Below, in pieces: positions 36,379-48,625 of a stretch of 64,000 nucleotides of DNA. The stretch covers positions 930,001 to 994,000 of the forward strand of contig JACDTU010000006.1 of NCBI GenBank assembly GCA_022376465.1, written 5' to 3'. The notes beneath the pieces were generated by a model. The model searched no databases and was not told where the DNA came from. It saw only the letters and a list, made by a program, of their open reading frames with translations. Within the stretch, counting starts at the first letter, position 1. Every line of letters begins with the position of its first letter. Source of the stretch: Cubamyces lactineus. Taxonomy: Eukaryota; Basidiomycota; Agaricomycetes; Polyporales; Polyporaceae. Both the position numbers and the translations under genes were made by a program.

Positions 36379-38178
36379 TTACACGCTACCGCCTCGTTTC
36401 TTCTTCGTCGGAGAACCATTAGTTGCAGGGCAAGGACTCGCGTCCGCGCCTCGCGGGCTGCTGTAGGCCTCCAGGTCGTCATCCTGCCTGGCGCGCTTGC
36501 GCGACCGAGGCTTCGTCGGGCATTGCTCGCGCTCTGGAGTTGCAGGGCTGGAGCTCACGAGGCCGGGGTCTGTGGCCGCCGCCTTTGCTGCTGGGGAAGG
36601 ACACGCCGTCTCGCTGGCCGAATCGTCCGCTGCCTGGACCTTGCGTGCCAGTGCGTCGTCATCGTCGGCGACTTTGTCTGCGTCCGGTGCGACGTTCGTG
36701 ACTTCGCCGTTGCATTCCTCATCGGCAGAGGTCTCCGAGTTGATGTAGGGAACGAAGTGCACGCGAAGAGGCAGGGACTTGAGCACGTCGATGGCTTCTT
36801 CCCTCGTAAGCTCGTCGTACGACTTCGTGCACGACAGGTCCATAACGAGCGCATAGAGATCGCCATCTAGAGAAGGTGCACTATGGTGGGTGACTACGGG
36901 GATGCTGGGTGGCGGTGGAGATGAGGCTGCTGACTGCGCAGTACCATTGTTATCGGTAGCGGCAGCAGCGGGGGGATCCGTGGCATTTTCGGACTCCGTA
37001 GGAGCCGCGGACCCATCTTGCGCCGCCGCGGCGTCGGCCATGGAAGCTACCGCCTCTTCGCATCCCGACGCCCACTTGTGGTAGTTGTCGATGCGGCGCC
37101 TGTAAGGAATAAATTATTATATGGCTAAAGCAGTAGAAGAGGGTCGGAACATACTGGTTCATCTCAGAAACCTTGCCCGCCGTGAGCGCGATGCCCTCTG
37201 CGGTCTCGTGCCACTTCCAGAGCTCCTTCGCGTTCTCCTCCATCTCATCCTCCCGGTAGCGGAGGACCGCCAGCTCGTGCATCGTGACGACCTGCGCGGT
37301 CGACAGGAGCTTGCGCGCCTCCTGCACGCCCTTGGAGACCTTGTCGATCTTGAGCGAGAGCTCATGCGTGAAGGCGTGCTTTTTGCGAGGCTCCTTCGCC
37401 TCCTTCTCCGGCTGGGGCTCGGGCCGCGGGGGATCGAAGACGTCCTTCAAGATGGCCGCGTCCACGAGCTTGTTCGCGGCCTCGATGACCCCGTGGATCT
37501 CTGCGCGCTCCTCGTTGCGCTGGCGCTGGCGGGCCTGGATGATCTGGTTCTCCTCGGCTGAGAGGAGAGGGTTCTTGAGGCCCCCACGGGGACCCCTGTA
37601 CAGCTTCGGCGGCTTCGGAACGCTTGCGACCGGAGCCGGGAGACGGTTTATTCTCTCCTCTAGCTCGTAGAACTTCTCCCTGTGACAAACGTGAGTTTGC
37701 GCATAATCTACACATCTATGAGCACTTACTCGACCCTCATGGCGGCGCGGTGTGCCGGCGTGACGAGCTTCGCGAGCCCGTCGTACGACTCGCGAACACC
37801 GCTGATTTCCTCGCGAATCTTCTCGTGAGCCTCCTCGAAGCGGTCCACGTACCGCTTGAAGTTTACGACGTAGCCGTAGAGCAAGAGGCGGATCGCCTCG
37901 ATTTCATCGGCGAGCACGTCGATGGCCTCGTCTGCGCTCTCGCACTTCGAGAGGTCGACGGGTACGCCGTCTTTCCCCTCAAAGTAGTGCTGGAGGTGGA
38001 GGAAGTCGGTGGGCTTGGGTGCGGGGTCCCTGAGGATGGAGAACGGGAGGTCGATAATCCTCCCGCTCTCAAGGGTGAGCTGACGCAGGTCAGCGAGGTT
38101 GGGGATAGAGTGATCCGTCTGCGTAGCGAACTGAGCAGAGGACTCGGACGCAGAAGAGGTGGGCTGAGTGGAAGACAT
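36379..38178 (-). CDS. Coiled-coil protein with basic C-terminus, function unknown
   Basis: Three exons (37730-38178, 37155-37679, 36379-37099) join to 564 residues. The N-terminal half looks helical and charged: DEAIDVLADEIEAIRLLLYG, FKRYVDRFEEAHEKIREEIS, EKFYELEERINRLPAP. The middle has ENQIIQARQRQRNEERAEIH and a Pro/Glu/Lys linker. A second helical region follows (HELSLKIDKVSKGVQEARK, REDEMEENAKELWKWHETAE). The C-terminal third is Ala/Ser/Asp-rich and disordered, with a likely nuclear signal (PRSRKRARQDDD) and a second basic motif near the end (PTKKKRGGSV). I do not recognise the family. The layout suggests a nuclear structural or adaptor protein. Confidence 0.75.
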
Positions 38179-39202
38179 TCTGATTAGAGGTGGCGGTTGT
38201 GATTGATTGGGGTGACGCGAGGAGTTTACTCGACGGCGACGGCGATGGTAGTGGTAGCGGTGGAAGAAATGTGGGCATCGAACAGCGCGTCGCCGCCGTT
38301 ATGTGGGGGCGCACTGAACCGCTTTGACCAGTGGCACATCCAAGCGTGGACAATAGCACAATCGGGGGCCACCACCGGCGCTTTGTTCTGCGGACTCGCG
38401 GAGTTGCGAGCCGACCTTGTTCCGTTCTAGTGTGGCCCGCGAGCCGTTGCGGTGGTCCAAGCACACATGACGCTGGTGCTTCGAGTTTGGATTTCAGGGA
38501 GGGGGTTCAGCCAAATGCCATGTGGCACTTTGTGGCCTGGGCATGGGATATAGCTGGTAAGTGGCAAGGTCAATGCGACGAGATCTCGCCCTTGAACGCA
38601 TATAACGCATACCATATTCAGTGTCAAGAATGTTTTGTAGAAAATGTCATAAAGGGGAACGCTGGTCTGTATTGCAGGAGAGATAGAGCAGTCTACCCGG
38701 GGGTCAACGTTGTGAACAGGAACTTGAAGAAGTTCTGACTCCGGCCCTACGCCAGTAGATTATCAGATTACTATTGTCAGAGCGCCGCAAATATGATGAA
38801 GATGTTTTGATCCGTACTATTGCACCTTACTACAGTTCTTACTCAAGGTAATCCCACCTTTCAAATGCTTCTATTGTGTCCAATCAAGGTTTGCTTGACA
38901 GGCTATTATGGCTATCTAAGCAAGCGTATTGATTGATCGTACCGGTAATATTTACCTTATCAAGTATACTGATCTAATGACCGTGGTGTCATCACTCCAA
39001 TAGACGTGCTACTCTGCCACTACTTACCTGCTACTCTCCTCACCTAAACTCACTCCTTGTGCCTCTGCGCCCAAGCTACAGTTTACCCCACAGCTAAACC
39101 AAACATACTGAATTGCAAGAGAGCGGCTTTTGATATCTCGTACGCTATCGGCCCGCTTTGGAATTCTCGCTTTGCGGCACTCTCCTGGGCTAGCTCGACA
39201 TC
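38179..39202. promoter_or_regulatory. Divergent intergenic region, coiled-coil gene and YPP1-like gene
   Basis: About 1 kb separates two opposite starts. The middle (38750-39030) is more AT-rich than its surroundings. No gene is recognised; frames here are short. Confidence 0.4.
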
Positions 39203-42200
39203 ATGGCGCAGGGGAAACCGGCGCACTACTGGAGACAACTGAGGGCGGCGTTGACAGCAGGTCAATGGGACGCACGTTTTCCGGCGAAGGATGTGCATGG
39301 CAGAGCTGTCTCGTGGTCAGACCTCCTGCGCAAGTTCAATAAACACTGCCCAGGCCACCAAGATGTCGCGGAGCTCGCCTCCCAGACGCAAGCTCTGTCC
39401 CTTCTACTGTCTGCAAACGCAACGGGCCTCGATGGTAGCGATGTCGGCCCTCAAGGCGTACTCGTTCTGGGAGATGAGTGCAGGCTAGCCGAGGAGAGGA
39501 TTGATGAGGCGTTGGCGGGGTATGATACACTCAAGCAGATGGATGCTGGTGCTTCCGATGTACGTGAAGCTGAGTATATTGTCAGTACAATATTTTGACC
39601 TATGTCATTGCTTTGAAGTCGGTCAGAGCTGCACTGGCGTACTACGCATATGCATTGCGCCGCCCTTCTGAATGTCTGGAGCATCTTTCACAACTGAAAG
39701 ACCTGTCGGACGCCCAAGGTCCCGTTTTTCCCTCTGGTACTACACGCTCGGCTCCCGCGACCCTACAGGTCCCAGGGACCACCTCTAACACGTCTCTCTC
39801 TTCCTCATGGACAGGAAGCTTCGTCTCTGCTCAGTCTTCTGCTTCCGTCGCAGACATCAATGAAGGCAGATCATGGTCCGCGGTAGAACAAATCAGGAGC
39901 ATATGCCTCAAAGGTGGGTCGGCGGTAGGTGAACGCATTCCTCGCTATAGCTCAACTTCAACCTAGGAATGTGTTATGAGACTCTGGATACCAAGGACGC
40001 ACGAAGGGCCTTTGCTTCGTATTTGACCGCCGCCCCCCTCATCGCTGGCGTCGTTTCGGAGATCCCCACATACGTCCCAAACGCCGCGTCTGGCGCATCT
40101 GCATCGCCGGATAACAGCTCTTTCGCCCGCTATCGCGAACTCTGGAGATGGGTCGAACGCGTCCTCCGGCGGGGAATCATCCTTGGTGCGCGGATATGTG
40201 ACGTCACGCGGACCGACGGCGAGAACGGCGCGCTATGGCAGCTCTTCCAGCAGTACCACGCGTGCAGTGCGCATTGGCCGCCTTTGTTCCGCTCGGAGCA
40301 ACGTTCGACGGTTGCGGTCCTTCACCTACGTGCGCTGATACTCAAGGCGCGCGCAGCGCCTGCGCCGAAGCCGGGCGCTGACAAGCCACATCGTTGGATC
40401 AGCACAGCTAGGTCGGTCGTGCAGGAGTATCGAGCTATTTTGAGCGTGAGCACATCGTTCCCCAAGGCGGGCGAGCGAAACGTCAAGGTCGAGGACCTTG
40501 TCGACTTGTCAGTCGCAGCTTGGGAAGCAGATGGTGCTATCGGAGAGTATGCGGGATGGGTGATCGATGTAAGTACTAACGCGGCGGGATACACTCCAGG
40601 CGATGTCTAACAGTGGAGAATAGGTACTGTGGTGGGCGACACGTTTGACGTTCAACTCCTTCAAGATCTTTCGGCACATGAGCCGACTCTTCTACGTCGC
40701 GGGAGACCCCGAGCTCGCGAAGCGCACTCTGCGCCTGTACGTGCAGATCGTCAGCAAAGCGCGGGAGGCCAGTATGGCCGAGGCGGAAACCGCGACAGCC
40801 GAGTCGGCTGGCGCGTTCGGTGCGGGAAAGGACATCGATACGGACGCGCACTGGGTGCAAACACTCGTGCATGGATCTCGTATGCTCTCGAGGCTAGCGT
40901 TAGCTCAGACGGATCTGAGTAAGGCTGTCGATGAGGCGAAGGAGGCAGGCGAGATACTTGAAAAGGCGAAGACGCGACTGGACGTCAGCGACAAGGCGCT
41001 ACTTGCCACTGTCCAGCTCGCAGAGGCCGTGTGGCACATCGCTATGGCGTACACAGGTGAGCCAATCATGTTGTGCAGGCGTCATCGACCTGACACAGTA
41101 CTTCAGAGCAGGACGTGCTTACCCGCACGAAGCGCTTTGAGGATTCTCTTGCCCTCCTGCACGCGTCCCTCGAGACACATCCAATACCGTCCACACATCA
41201 TCATCTCGCATTGGCGTATCTCAGACCGGGAGCCTCGCAGGACCTCCAAACCGCGATCGTCCATGCCCGCGCCGCTGTAGAAGGCGATCCCTCGGAAGTT
41301 CGGCATTGGCACTTACTGGGTCTCCTACTGACTGCCTCTGGTGATTGGAAGGCTGCCAGGGAAGTGCTCGAGATGGGTGCAAGCGTGAGCGAGGTCGACC
41401 TCGAGGGTGACGAAGAGGAAGAACAGGAGCCCAATGGTGTCGGGGCTAATGGCGATGCACCCGATGGTGTTCTCGTTCATGACTATGCGGCATCCTCAGA
41501 GCAGCCCAACGGTCATGATGTTCAGACGGCCGCTGCTAGGCTGCTTGATTCCGAAGCCACTGAGCTTCCTCCGTCCTCGTCGTTACTGCAACCGCTCGGT
41601 GACCGACCGTCGCCGAATCGACAAGAGACTTTCGAGCAGGCATTGCAGTTGAGGATGACGCAGCTGACGCTGAGCGAGTTTGTCGAGGGCCCTGAGGGTA
41701 CTGGCGATAAGTGGGTCGAGGTCTTCCAATGGTTTTCCGAGAAACGGGAGGTCGGCATCGAAGACAGTACGTCGTCAATCCTTCAAATGCATGCTTACCC
41801 TTCGCTTACCTCTCTCAAGGGCGAATGTCCATCGACAGTCGACGCGCATCGCAAGATATCAAGCCGCCGTCAATGTACTCATCTACGGAGAAGCGCGTGA
41901 ACGGTGTAGGTGCTAGCGTGCGTACATCCGCGACTTTCCCACCTGTACAGGAACAACCGGAGCCAGCTTCGAGGGCAAGCCTCGACGTTCCTATACCCAT
42001 CACTGTCACGCCAGCGTCGCCAATGGCGCACAGTCCTGCCTTCTCGCAAGACCAGCTCGCCCGTACCAGTATGAATGGGAAGGAAGAGCCGTCCGGGGAG
42101 AAGCGCCTATCTGTCGATACCAACCGCGGCAAGGGCAAGAAGGTTCGCGAAGTGTTCATCAGCGGGGTGCACAAGGGCCGTGCGAGGGTCACCACCATTT

Positions 42201-43085
42201 CCAAGAAGATCGGCCACAACGTTGGGAGGCACAATGGCATGCACCTCAAGCGCTCGAACTCTGCTCCCGGTAGGTCATGCCATGACGTCGATGCGCGCGG
42301 GCGGTAATTGACAGTATAGCGGTAGACTTCCGTGCATTGCTCGGCCAGACACCCTTCCAAGCGTCGTCGATCCACTTGCGTCAGCACCTGAGCATACATG
42401 CATCGCAACAGGACCTGTCATTATTGGAAGCGCCACCTCCGCCGCCCCCGCCTCCGCCGCCCGCTACCACCCCGACGCTTTCGCGACACAATGTCAGGTT
42501 GGCAAAGGATCGTCGACTGTTGAGCAACCTGTGGCTCATGTCGTCTGCGACGTTCCGACGGTTGGGCAAGATCGAGCAAGCGCGCGGCGCGATCCAGGAG
42601 GCGGAGGTGCGCGACGAAAGCAATCCGGCCGTTTGGGTGCAGGTCGGTCTACTCTACATCCTCATCATTCTGTTGAACGTGCGACTAAGAAACCATTGTA
42701 ATAGCTCGGACTGTACTATCTCGCGCTCGACGAGGATCGCAAGGCATTAGAGGCGTTCCAAAAAGCCCTCTTCATCGCTCCCAACGACGTATCAGCGACG
42801 ATCCACTTGTGCCGCGTCTACCTCGCAGCCGTCCAGAACCACGGCAAGCCTAGAGCTGGGATGGAGCCCGCGGACAAGGACAACGTCGACCTCGCCGTCG
42901 GGCTGCTCTCGGCCTTGACGAAGGGTCCTGCGTGGGACGTGCCGGAGGCGTGGTACTTCTTGGCGAAGATGTATGGCCTACAGGGTCGGCAGGATCGGGA
43001 GCGGGAGTGTCTATGCTATGCGTTGACGTTGTCGGAGAACCGGCCGCTCAGGGACCCCGGTGTTGCTGTGGGCTGGTGTTTGTAG
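39203..43085 (+). CDS. YPP1: YPP1/TTC7-like TPR scaffold of the PI4-kinase complex
   Basis: The start is MAQGKPAHYWRQLRAALTAG. The product has an N-terminal helical repeat region (DLLRKFNKHCPGHQDVAELA, ALAYYAYALRRPSECLEHLS, CYETLDTKDARRAFASYLTA), a long disordered Ser/Pro region including a run of ten prolines near 42440-42470, and C-terminal TPR units (ATFRRLGKIEQARGAIQEAE, GLYYLALDEDRKALEAFQKA, WYFLAKMYGLQGRQDREREC). This arrangement matches fungal YPP1 and animal TTC7. Family knowledge: it bridges the lipid kinase Stt4/PI4KIII-alpha to Efr3 at the plasma membrane. The gene has many introns; the last exon ends in TAG at 43083-43085. Confidence 0.85.
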
Positions 43086-43591
43086 GGTGGAGGGTGGATC
43101 TGGTTGGGCTGCTTGGTCTAGTATGGGATACCCCGGGTCTGGTATGGGCGTGGATGGCGGCGTCGTGCATGTGTGGTAGGAGATATGGCTCGAGGTTACC
43201 CCACTTGCTGCTAATCCCGTATTGAACTATGGTTGATAATGGACATTTGTTGCCGTGTCATATGTCGGCACATTGGCTTTACTGGATGAGAGCGACTGAG
43301 TGAGCAGTGTCCCCGACCGTTGCTCCTGTCATTCAATAGCGTCTCCCCTGCACAAAGGCGGGTCGAGCTTGTGTCTGTTGTGCCTACAGAGTATTCACCG
43401 TCTGCTCCGTTCAACGCACCGACGAAGGCTTCGATCAGCAAAAGTATAGATTGAGTTTACAAACCGCACGGACGACAGGGTATTCTACAAGACGGACACA
43501 GGTATGCTACGGAGAGGTATTTATGCGATAAGTTTATACACGCATCTATAGTACAGAGTCCATGTCCTTTTGTCGGCTTCAGCCACGCCGC
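43086..43591. other. Convergent intergenic region
   Basis: This 500-base stretch lies between two gene ends facing each other. No gene or RNA was recognised. Confidence 0.45.
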
Positions 43592-45915
43592 TCAAGCCTC
43601 AACACGAGCCTTCTTCGCCGGAGGCTCGTCCGCGTCCTTGGCGGGCTCCGGGCTCCCATCTTCAAAGTCCTCACGGGACCTCTTCGTCGCCGTCGCCTTC
43701 TCCGCGACGTCCTCCTTCTCCGCTGGGAAGAGCACGATGTCGCACTTCCCGCCGCACCTCTTGGCGTCGAGCGCTGGGATGGGGATCACGGAGATCTTGG
43801 CCCGCAGCCTCCCGCACTCTACGGTGTACGACCGCACGCTGACGGTGGTCGTGATCGTGCGGGCGCGCTTCTGCGGCGCCTGGTCGAGCGTCGCCTCGAC
43901 CTCCGCTGCCTCCACGGTGTCGTCCTCGTCCTCACGGGCACGCTTCTTGCCCTTCCTGTCCACCTCCGCCGAGGCGTTGATGGCCTGTGGGGCAGGGCCA
44001 GGAACAGGACCAGGAACCTGCTCTTCGTTCGTGGTCCGGGCGTACGAGGCGAGCTGGGACAGGCTGCGGCGCGCGAACAGGGCCCCGAGGCGGGATCGGG
44101 AAGGTGTGCGGGGGGCACGCCGAGCGGTAGGGGCAGCGCGCCTTGCGGATGGCGCAGGCTGAGCAGACGTGGACGGCCCAGCATCGGCCGCTTGCGCAGC
44201 ACTCGCACCCCCGCTGACGACCTTGGGGTATTGGGCCGCAGAGCGGCCAGAAGGCGCGTGAGGGGTCGTGGGGGCGGACGCCCGCGAAAACTGCTCCACG
44301 GCGGTGGTCGTCACGCCCGGAGGAAGAGCAAAGCCATCCTTGTCCAGGTAGACCGCGCCCTGTCGGGTCAGGCGGCGGCTGGGCGGGATGGCGGGGAGAG
44401 AGCGCATCGGGCGCGCCGCCGCAGTGTCGTTCGCGGCGGGAGGGTCGGAGGCGGAAGGGGCGGACGCTGGGGCGGCGGGTGCCGTCTCCTCTTGCTCGAA
44501 CAGAGAGCCGCGCCAGGTCGAGGGGTAGGGCCCAGTGCAGCCCGCCTTGAGGATGCTGGCGACAATCTCGCCAATGGGCTCCAGCTCGTCTGCGCCCTCC
44601 CTGCCCGTGGGGAGCACCTGCCCGTTCTCGTCGAAGAAGGCAGCGTTCTGCCTCGTGATGAGCGTCCCCGCTCTCGGTGCAGGCTCCGGGAGCACCTCCG
44701 GATCGGTGACGGTGGGGAACACGATAGGGTTCCACTCTTCCGTCGGTTGGACGGCGGGGGGTACGGAAGGGAAGACGATGATATCGTCTTTCGGCACCGG
44801 GATGATGAGCGGCCTGTACGGGTGTGTGTACTTCGGCCGGAACCGTTCGAGGCCGTAGATGCTTCCGATGGGAGCGATTGCGCGGGGACGCATGAGATCA
44901 TCCAGATTGACCTCACGGGCGAGCTGCTGCAACACAGAGGACCGCTCAGAAGACTCGGGCACATCGCCAGGATATGCACCCTGCGGAAGCTGCCGCCCGG
45001 TCTTGTCGAAGTAGAAGGCACCCTGGCGCTTGAGACGGTGATGCTCCGGGATTGCACGCCCTGGGAGCGGAGCAGGGCTGGAGGCAGAAGGGGCAGAGGG
45101 AGCCGGGGCAGACGAGGACTCGGGCACTTCCTCGGGGTACGTTCCTTGGGGAAGCGGCCAGCCATCTTTGTCGAAGAAAAATGCATACTGGCGCGTGATA
45201 CGACGGTTCTCCGGGACAACATACCGACGAGAGGCAGTCGAGGAAGAGGAGCTGGACGCGTCAGGAAGAGGAACAGCAGGCGCATTTGCGCCGGTCGAGT
45301 TAGTTGCAGCGGGAGCACCATTGGTTTGTGCTGGGATGATCACGGTTGGAGACTGCTCTGCGGTTTCTTCTGCAACCTCTTCCGGCGGTGCTGGGGCCTT
45401 GGTCTTGGGGGCTGACTTCGCTTTTGAGGCCTTTCCCTTGGTTGACCGACCCCGTGTGCTTGTCGACCGCTTTGACCTTCCCTTGGGGGCAGATGCGGCG
45501 GGTGCAGGACCGGCTTCTGGCGTTCTGTGGAAAATAGATATCAGGATTGATACTACACAGTTTGTCAGATGCACACATACGTTGCGACGGCTTGCACAGA
45601 TGTGGAAGGGCCTGCAACAGCAGGCGCTTCTTCGGGGGCTTTCTTGCCCCGTCGGCCGCCGCCCAATTTGGCCTTCACGGCCTTCACACCATCAGCTATC
45701 GGGGCAACTAGACGCTTCCCCGAGCGTGTGCGCATGGGAGAGGTAGAGCTGGAAGTGCTAGGCTGGGATGCTTGAGCATTGGACGCGTTGGCGGCGGCGG
45801 AAGATTCGGCTGCAGGGTTGTGGCTAAAACTGAGCTTTGACCACGCGGAGGCGTGACGGGGGTACTGACCGGCGTTAACGCGCGCGTTCTTCTTTGCGGC
45901 AAGGCGGGAGAGCAT
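43592..45915 (-). CDS. Basic, probably nuclear protein with four RQ-A-FFD-G-LP-G repeats, unknown
   Basis: Two exons (45581-45915 and 43592-45524) join in frame to 755 residues. The N-terminus is Ala/Ser/Lys-rich with basic clusters (MRTRSGKRLVAP, GGGRRGKKAPEE, KGRSKRSTSTRGRSTKGKAS). Four copies of a 20-residue motif follow, at about residues 219-239, 275-295, 401-419 and 495-515. Examples are RRITRQYAFFFDKDGWPLP and RRLTRQGAVYLDKDGFALP. Between copies 2 and 3 a Pro-rich, possibly structured block contains PYRPLIIPVPKDDIIVFP. The C-terminus has KGKKRAREDEDD, a segment VSVRSYTVECGRLRAKISVI, and ends KKARVEA. Possible nuclear localisation signals recur. I recognise no known domain. A long plus-strand frame on the opposite strand is a GC-driven shadow. 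Confidence 0.75.
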
Positions 45916-47201
45916 TTTGAGAGTGTGTGAGAGTGTGTTCAGGTGGGGAGCAGATGGTGACTAAGGGAGGGCAGTCCGGAGGACGGTGCAGATAGGGAGA
46001 TGATGGGGGTATGAAAGAGGGAGGGGGGCGAGCCAACTGGGGCCCTTATATAGGGAGGGCTGATCAATGCGAGACCGCGTAGGTCCATGCTCAAGAATTT
46101 CCCGGGCGCTTTGTCCCGTCAGCTCGCAGGGTCCCTCGCTACAGTGCGTTTATCGATCCGCCCCTCCGAATAGCCGGTCACCGCGCGAGGCCGCGCAAAT
46201 GCTCGCGCATGCTCTACGCCGCGCACTTCGCGCACGGGCTCAGGCCACAAAATGACCTCGCGCTCTACCTTTTCTAGCGCCTTTAGTGAGATGCGCGGAG
46301 TTCGGATGTGCGCGGCCGTGCGGCACTCCGAAATGGACAATGCGCGCAGTGGCCCAAGTATCCCTCACATGCGATGCGCCCTATCGCTCATGGCGCTCTG
46401 GGGGTCGCGAGCTCGTTCCTGACCGCTCCCACAGCGCGCGAGCTTATCGATGGAGCAGCTCCCCGCCAGAGCGAATGCGCGTCCATTAGACGGCACATCG
46501 CTGCTGATAACTGACCATATCATTGTCATAAGTGTTCTGAAAACAAGGGCGCGGGCACTTACCCCCTCTGTAGAACAAGAAACGTGGTATCCACGCCACG
46601 AGCGCTCCCATCGCCGGCGGGTCAAAGCGTCAGCACTGCCGAGTGGCATTCCGCGCGATTCCATGGGTCATATGCCCAGAGGCACCTATCGTCCTTGTAT
46701 CCAGAGCAAAGCGAGCACAAAACAGAGAAACTAAACCAGATAGAGAGGGGTACATGAGGGTGCGCGTCCGAAAATCCCCCTTGGAAAGTGCCACGGAGAA
46801 AATGGTGGCGGTGCGCCCTTGATAGGCGCCAGATGTTTGCGATGGGCCACGAACAATTGTTGAGAACGAAATCCAGCAGTCAGATGTACAGCAGAGCGAC
46901 CGTATGCACGCTTAGAACAATACGGTGCGCGGATTCAATCCATACTGGCATAGCTCGTACACATACCATAACTATGGTTAGTACTGATGAGTTGCTCGAC
47001 TGGTCAAATAGGACGCCGCCTCGCTTGGATACACGCTTTGTGCCCCGGCCACTGGAATTGAGATGTGGCGAGACCCTGCCTGGTGGCCTCGTACGGGGCG
47101 CTTTGTGCTCAAAAGGTCATATAATGCCGTGGACGTGATAACAAGAACCCATCACCAGCTCTTGCTGCCAAAATCTTGCTGTGACCTCCGACATCGTCCA
47201 A
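45916..47201. other. Long divergent intergenic region
   Basis: About 1.3 kb between two opposite starts. A TATA-like element is placed separately. Frames of up to 116 codons show no features. The part around 46060-46450 is rich in CG dinucleotides (GCGCG runs). Confidence 0.4.
46046..46054 (-). promoter_or_regulatory. TATA-like element of the repeat-motif protein gene
   Basis: CTATATAAG on the minus strand lies about 130 bases upstream of the ATG at 45915. Confidence 0.45.
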
Positions 47202-48238
47202 ATGACTCCCTTCTTCAGCACCACTGCTTCCTCTGCTGGCAAGCGATCCCTTGCCTTCATTGGTCGGGCAGCATCCCGACTTATCAACACGTTCCAAAGC
47301 GCCGTACACAGGCCTGACCAGCAACAAACCCTCTCCGAGACCGCTGGTGAGGAGAACACGTCATCTCGGAGCCAGGCCGTCCCGGAAATCGACGCCGAGT
47401 CCGTGACCGACGCCGATGAAGATGAGGATACGTCAACGGAAGAGAGTGGTACGTTCATGTGTACCGCAACATACAAACAGGTGGCTTAGGATGCGCCACA
47501 GAAGTACAGGATCTAGTTGCGAGCGAAGATTCAAACGACACGGAGGATCTTATGGTAGATCCTTCTGCTGAGGGTACTACGGAACTCCAGTCAAACCCAA
47601 GATACTCCCCATTTCGCGCACGTAAGTCATTACGCGATTAGCTGCTTTTTAAATGCTGATGATGACTCTGCTGACTCTCAGGCCGCGAATTCCTGCTTCC
47701 TCGAGCTCCCACACCTCCGCGTGTTGCACCTTCAGAAGACAACGCGCCGGAGCTACAGCAAGCATCGCCCTCTGATCAACCTGATCAGGCCTTTCCTGCG
47801 CACGCCACGCAGACAGTTCCGACTTCGGCTTCGGCCACGCACCGCGGCACGAAGCGCGCGAGGACGCCGGAAGACGACGGTTCGAGCGAGGAGTCCGACG
47901 CGGGCCCATCTACCTCTCCTCTCCGTCGGCCGCATGTCCGTCGGCGCTTGTCGATCCCACACCCTCGATGCAGGCGCGAGAGATGCCTCGCTCGACACCT
48001 CCACATGCTCGACCGATTTCCCTCAGAAAGGCGAGCAGCGTCAGATGACGAAGGCGCGTGGAGCACAACCCCGCAGGCGGGAGAGTCAGAGCCGGAGCCT
48101 GAGACGGCTATGCAAGAAGATGCTCCGGCGCGTCAGCATCTATCTCTCCCACAGAATCCGCGAAGACGATCGCGCGATGCGCGCGACGACGACCACGACG
48201 CGGAAACCGGCACACCATCAAAACGGTCTAGGAGGTGA
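47202..48238 (+). CDS. Disordered acidic/basic protein, unknown, probably nuclear
   Basis: Three exons (47202-47448, 47490-47621, 47682-48238) join in frame to 311 residues. The start MTPFFSTTASSAGKRSLAFI may form a short amphipathic helix. Then comes an acidic stretch (VTDADEDEDTSTEES and DSNDTEDLMVD), a Pro-rich part (PRAPTPPRVAPSEDN), and a C-terminal half rich in Arg, Ser, Asp and Glu (GTKRARTPEDDGSSEESDAG, RRPHVRRRLSIPHPRCRRER) ending PSKRSRR. No domain is recognised. Its composition resembles the neighbouring 43.6-45.9 kb protein, with which it shares a divergent upstream region, but no clear sequence match was seen. Confidence 0.6.
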
Positions 48239-48625
48239 TTTAGACTGGCCCGTCCGAGTCGGGGACCTGAAACGCATCTCCCCTCATAGTAGTAGCCTGA
48301 GTAGTGGACGGCATTTGTACTATATTCTTGTTGTTCGTGCAGTTTGTATCGACACAAATAGACGTGGTGTTCTCGCGGCGCTCTGGCTCCTAAAAATGAG
48401 CCATGTCGTTGCGAAACGCCAGTACTTTGACTCGGATTCGCTCGCGCCTCAGGCCTCATGATCACTACGCTTACCGCATTTGGAGCAGCACCAGCGCTGT
48501 CGCGCTTCGTGCACATCCGCAGATCGAGTCGAGACTGTTCCGAATCCTTGACCGTGTGCAACGACCATGACTCTAATCCTGCTCTGCGCTCTCACCGCCT
48601 CCACCACCTCGCTCATCTGCCCATC
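48239..48625. other. Intergenic, upstream of the OCD-family gene
   Basis: The stretch is the 3' flank of the disordered-protein gene and the upstream region of the next gene. In-frame codons continue upstream of the chosen ATG at 48626, including ATGs at 48458 and beyond, but the family's N-terminus starts at MSLLVLSAADV. Confidence 0.5.

Noticed and set aside
43562..45415. 617-codon open frame on the plus strand
   Set aside because: It lies antisense to a two-exon gene with a regular motif and clean splice sites. Its Arg/Gly/Leu-rich product is what GC-rich antisense sequence gives.
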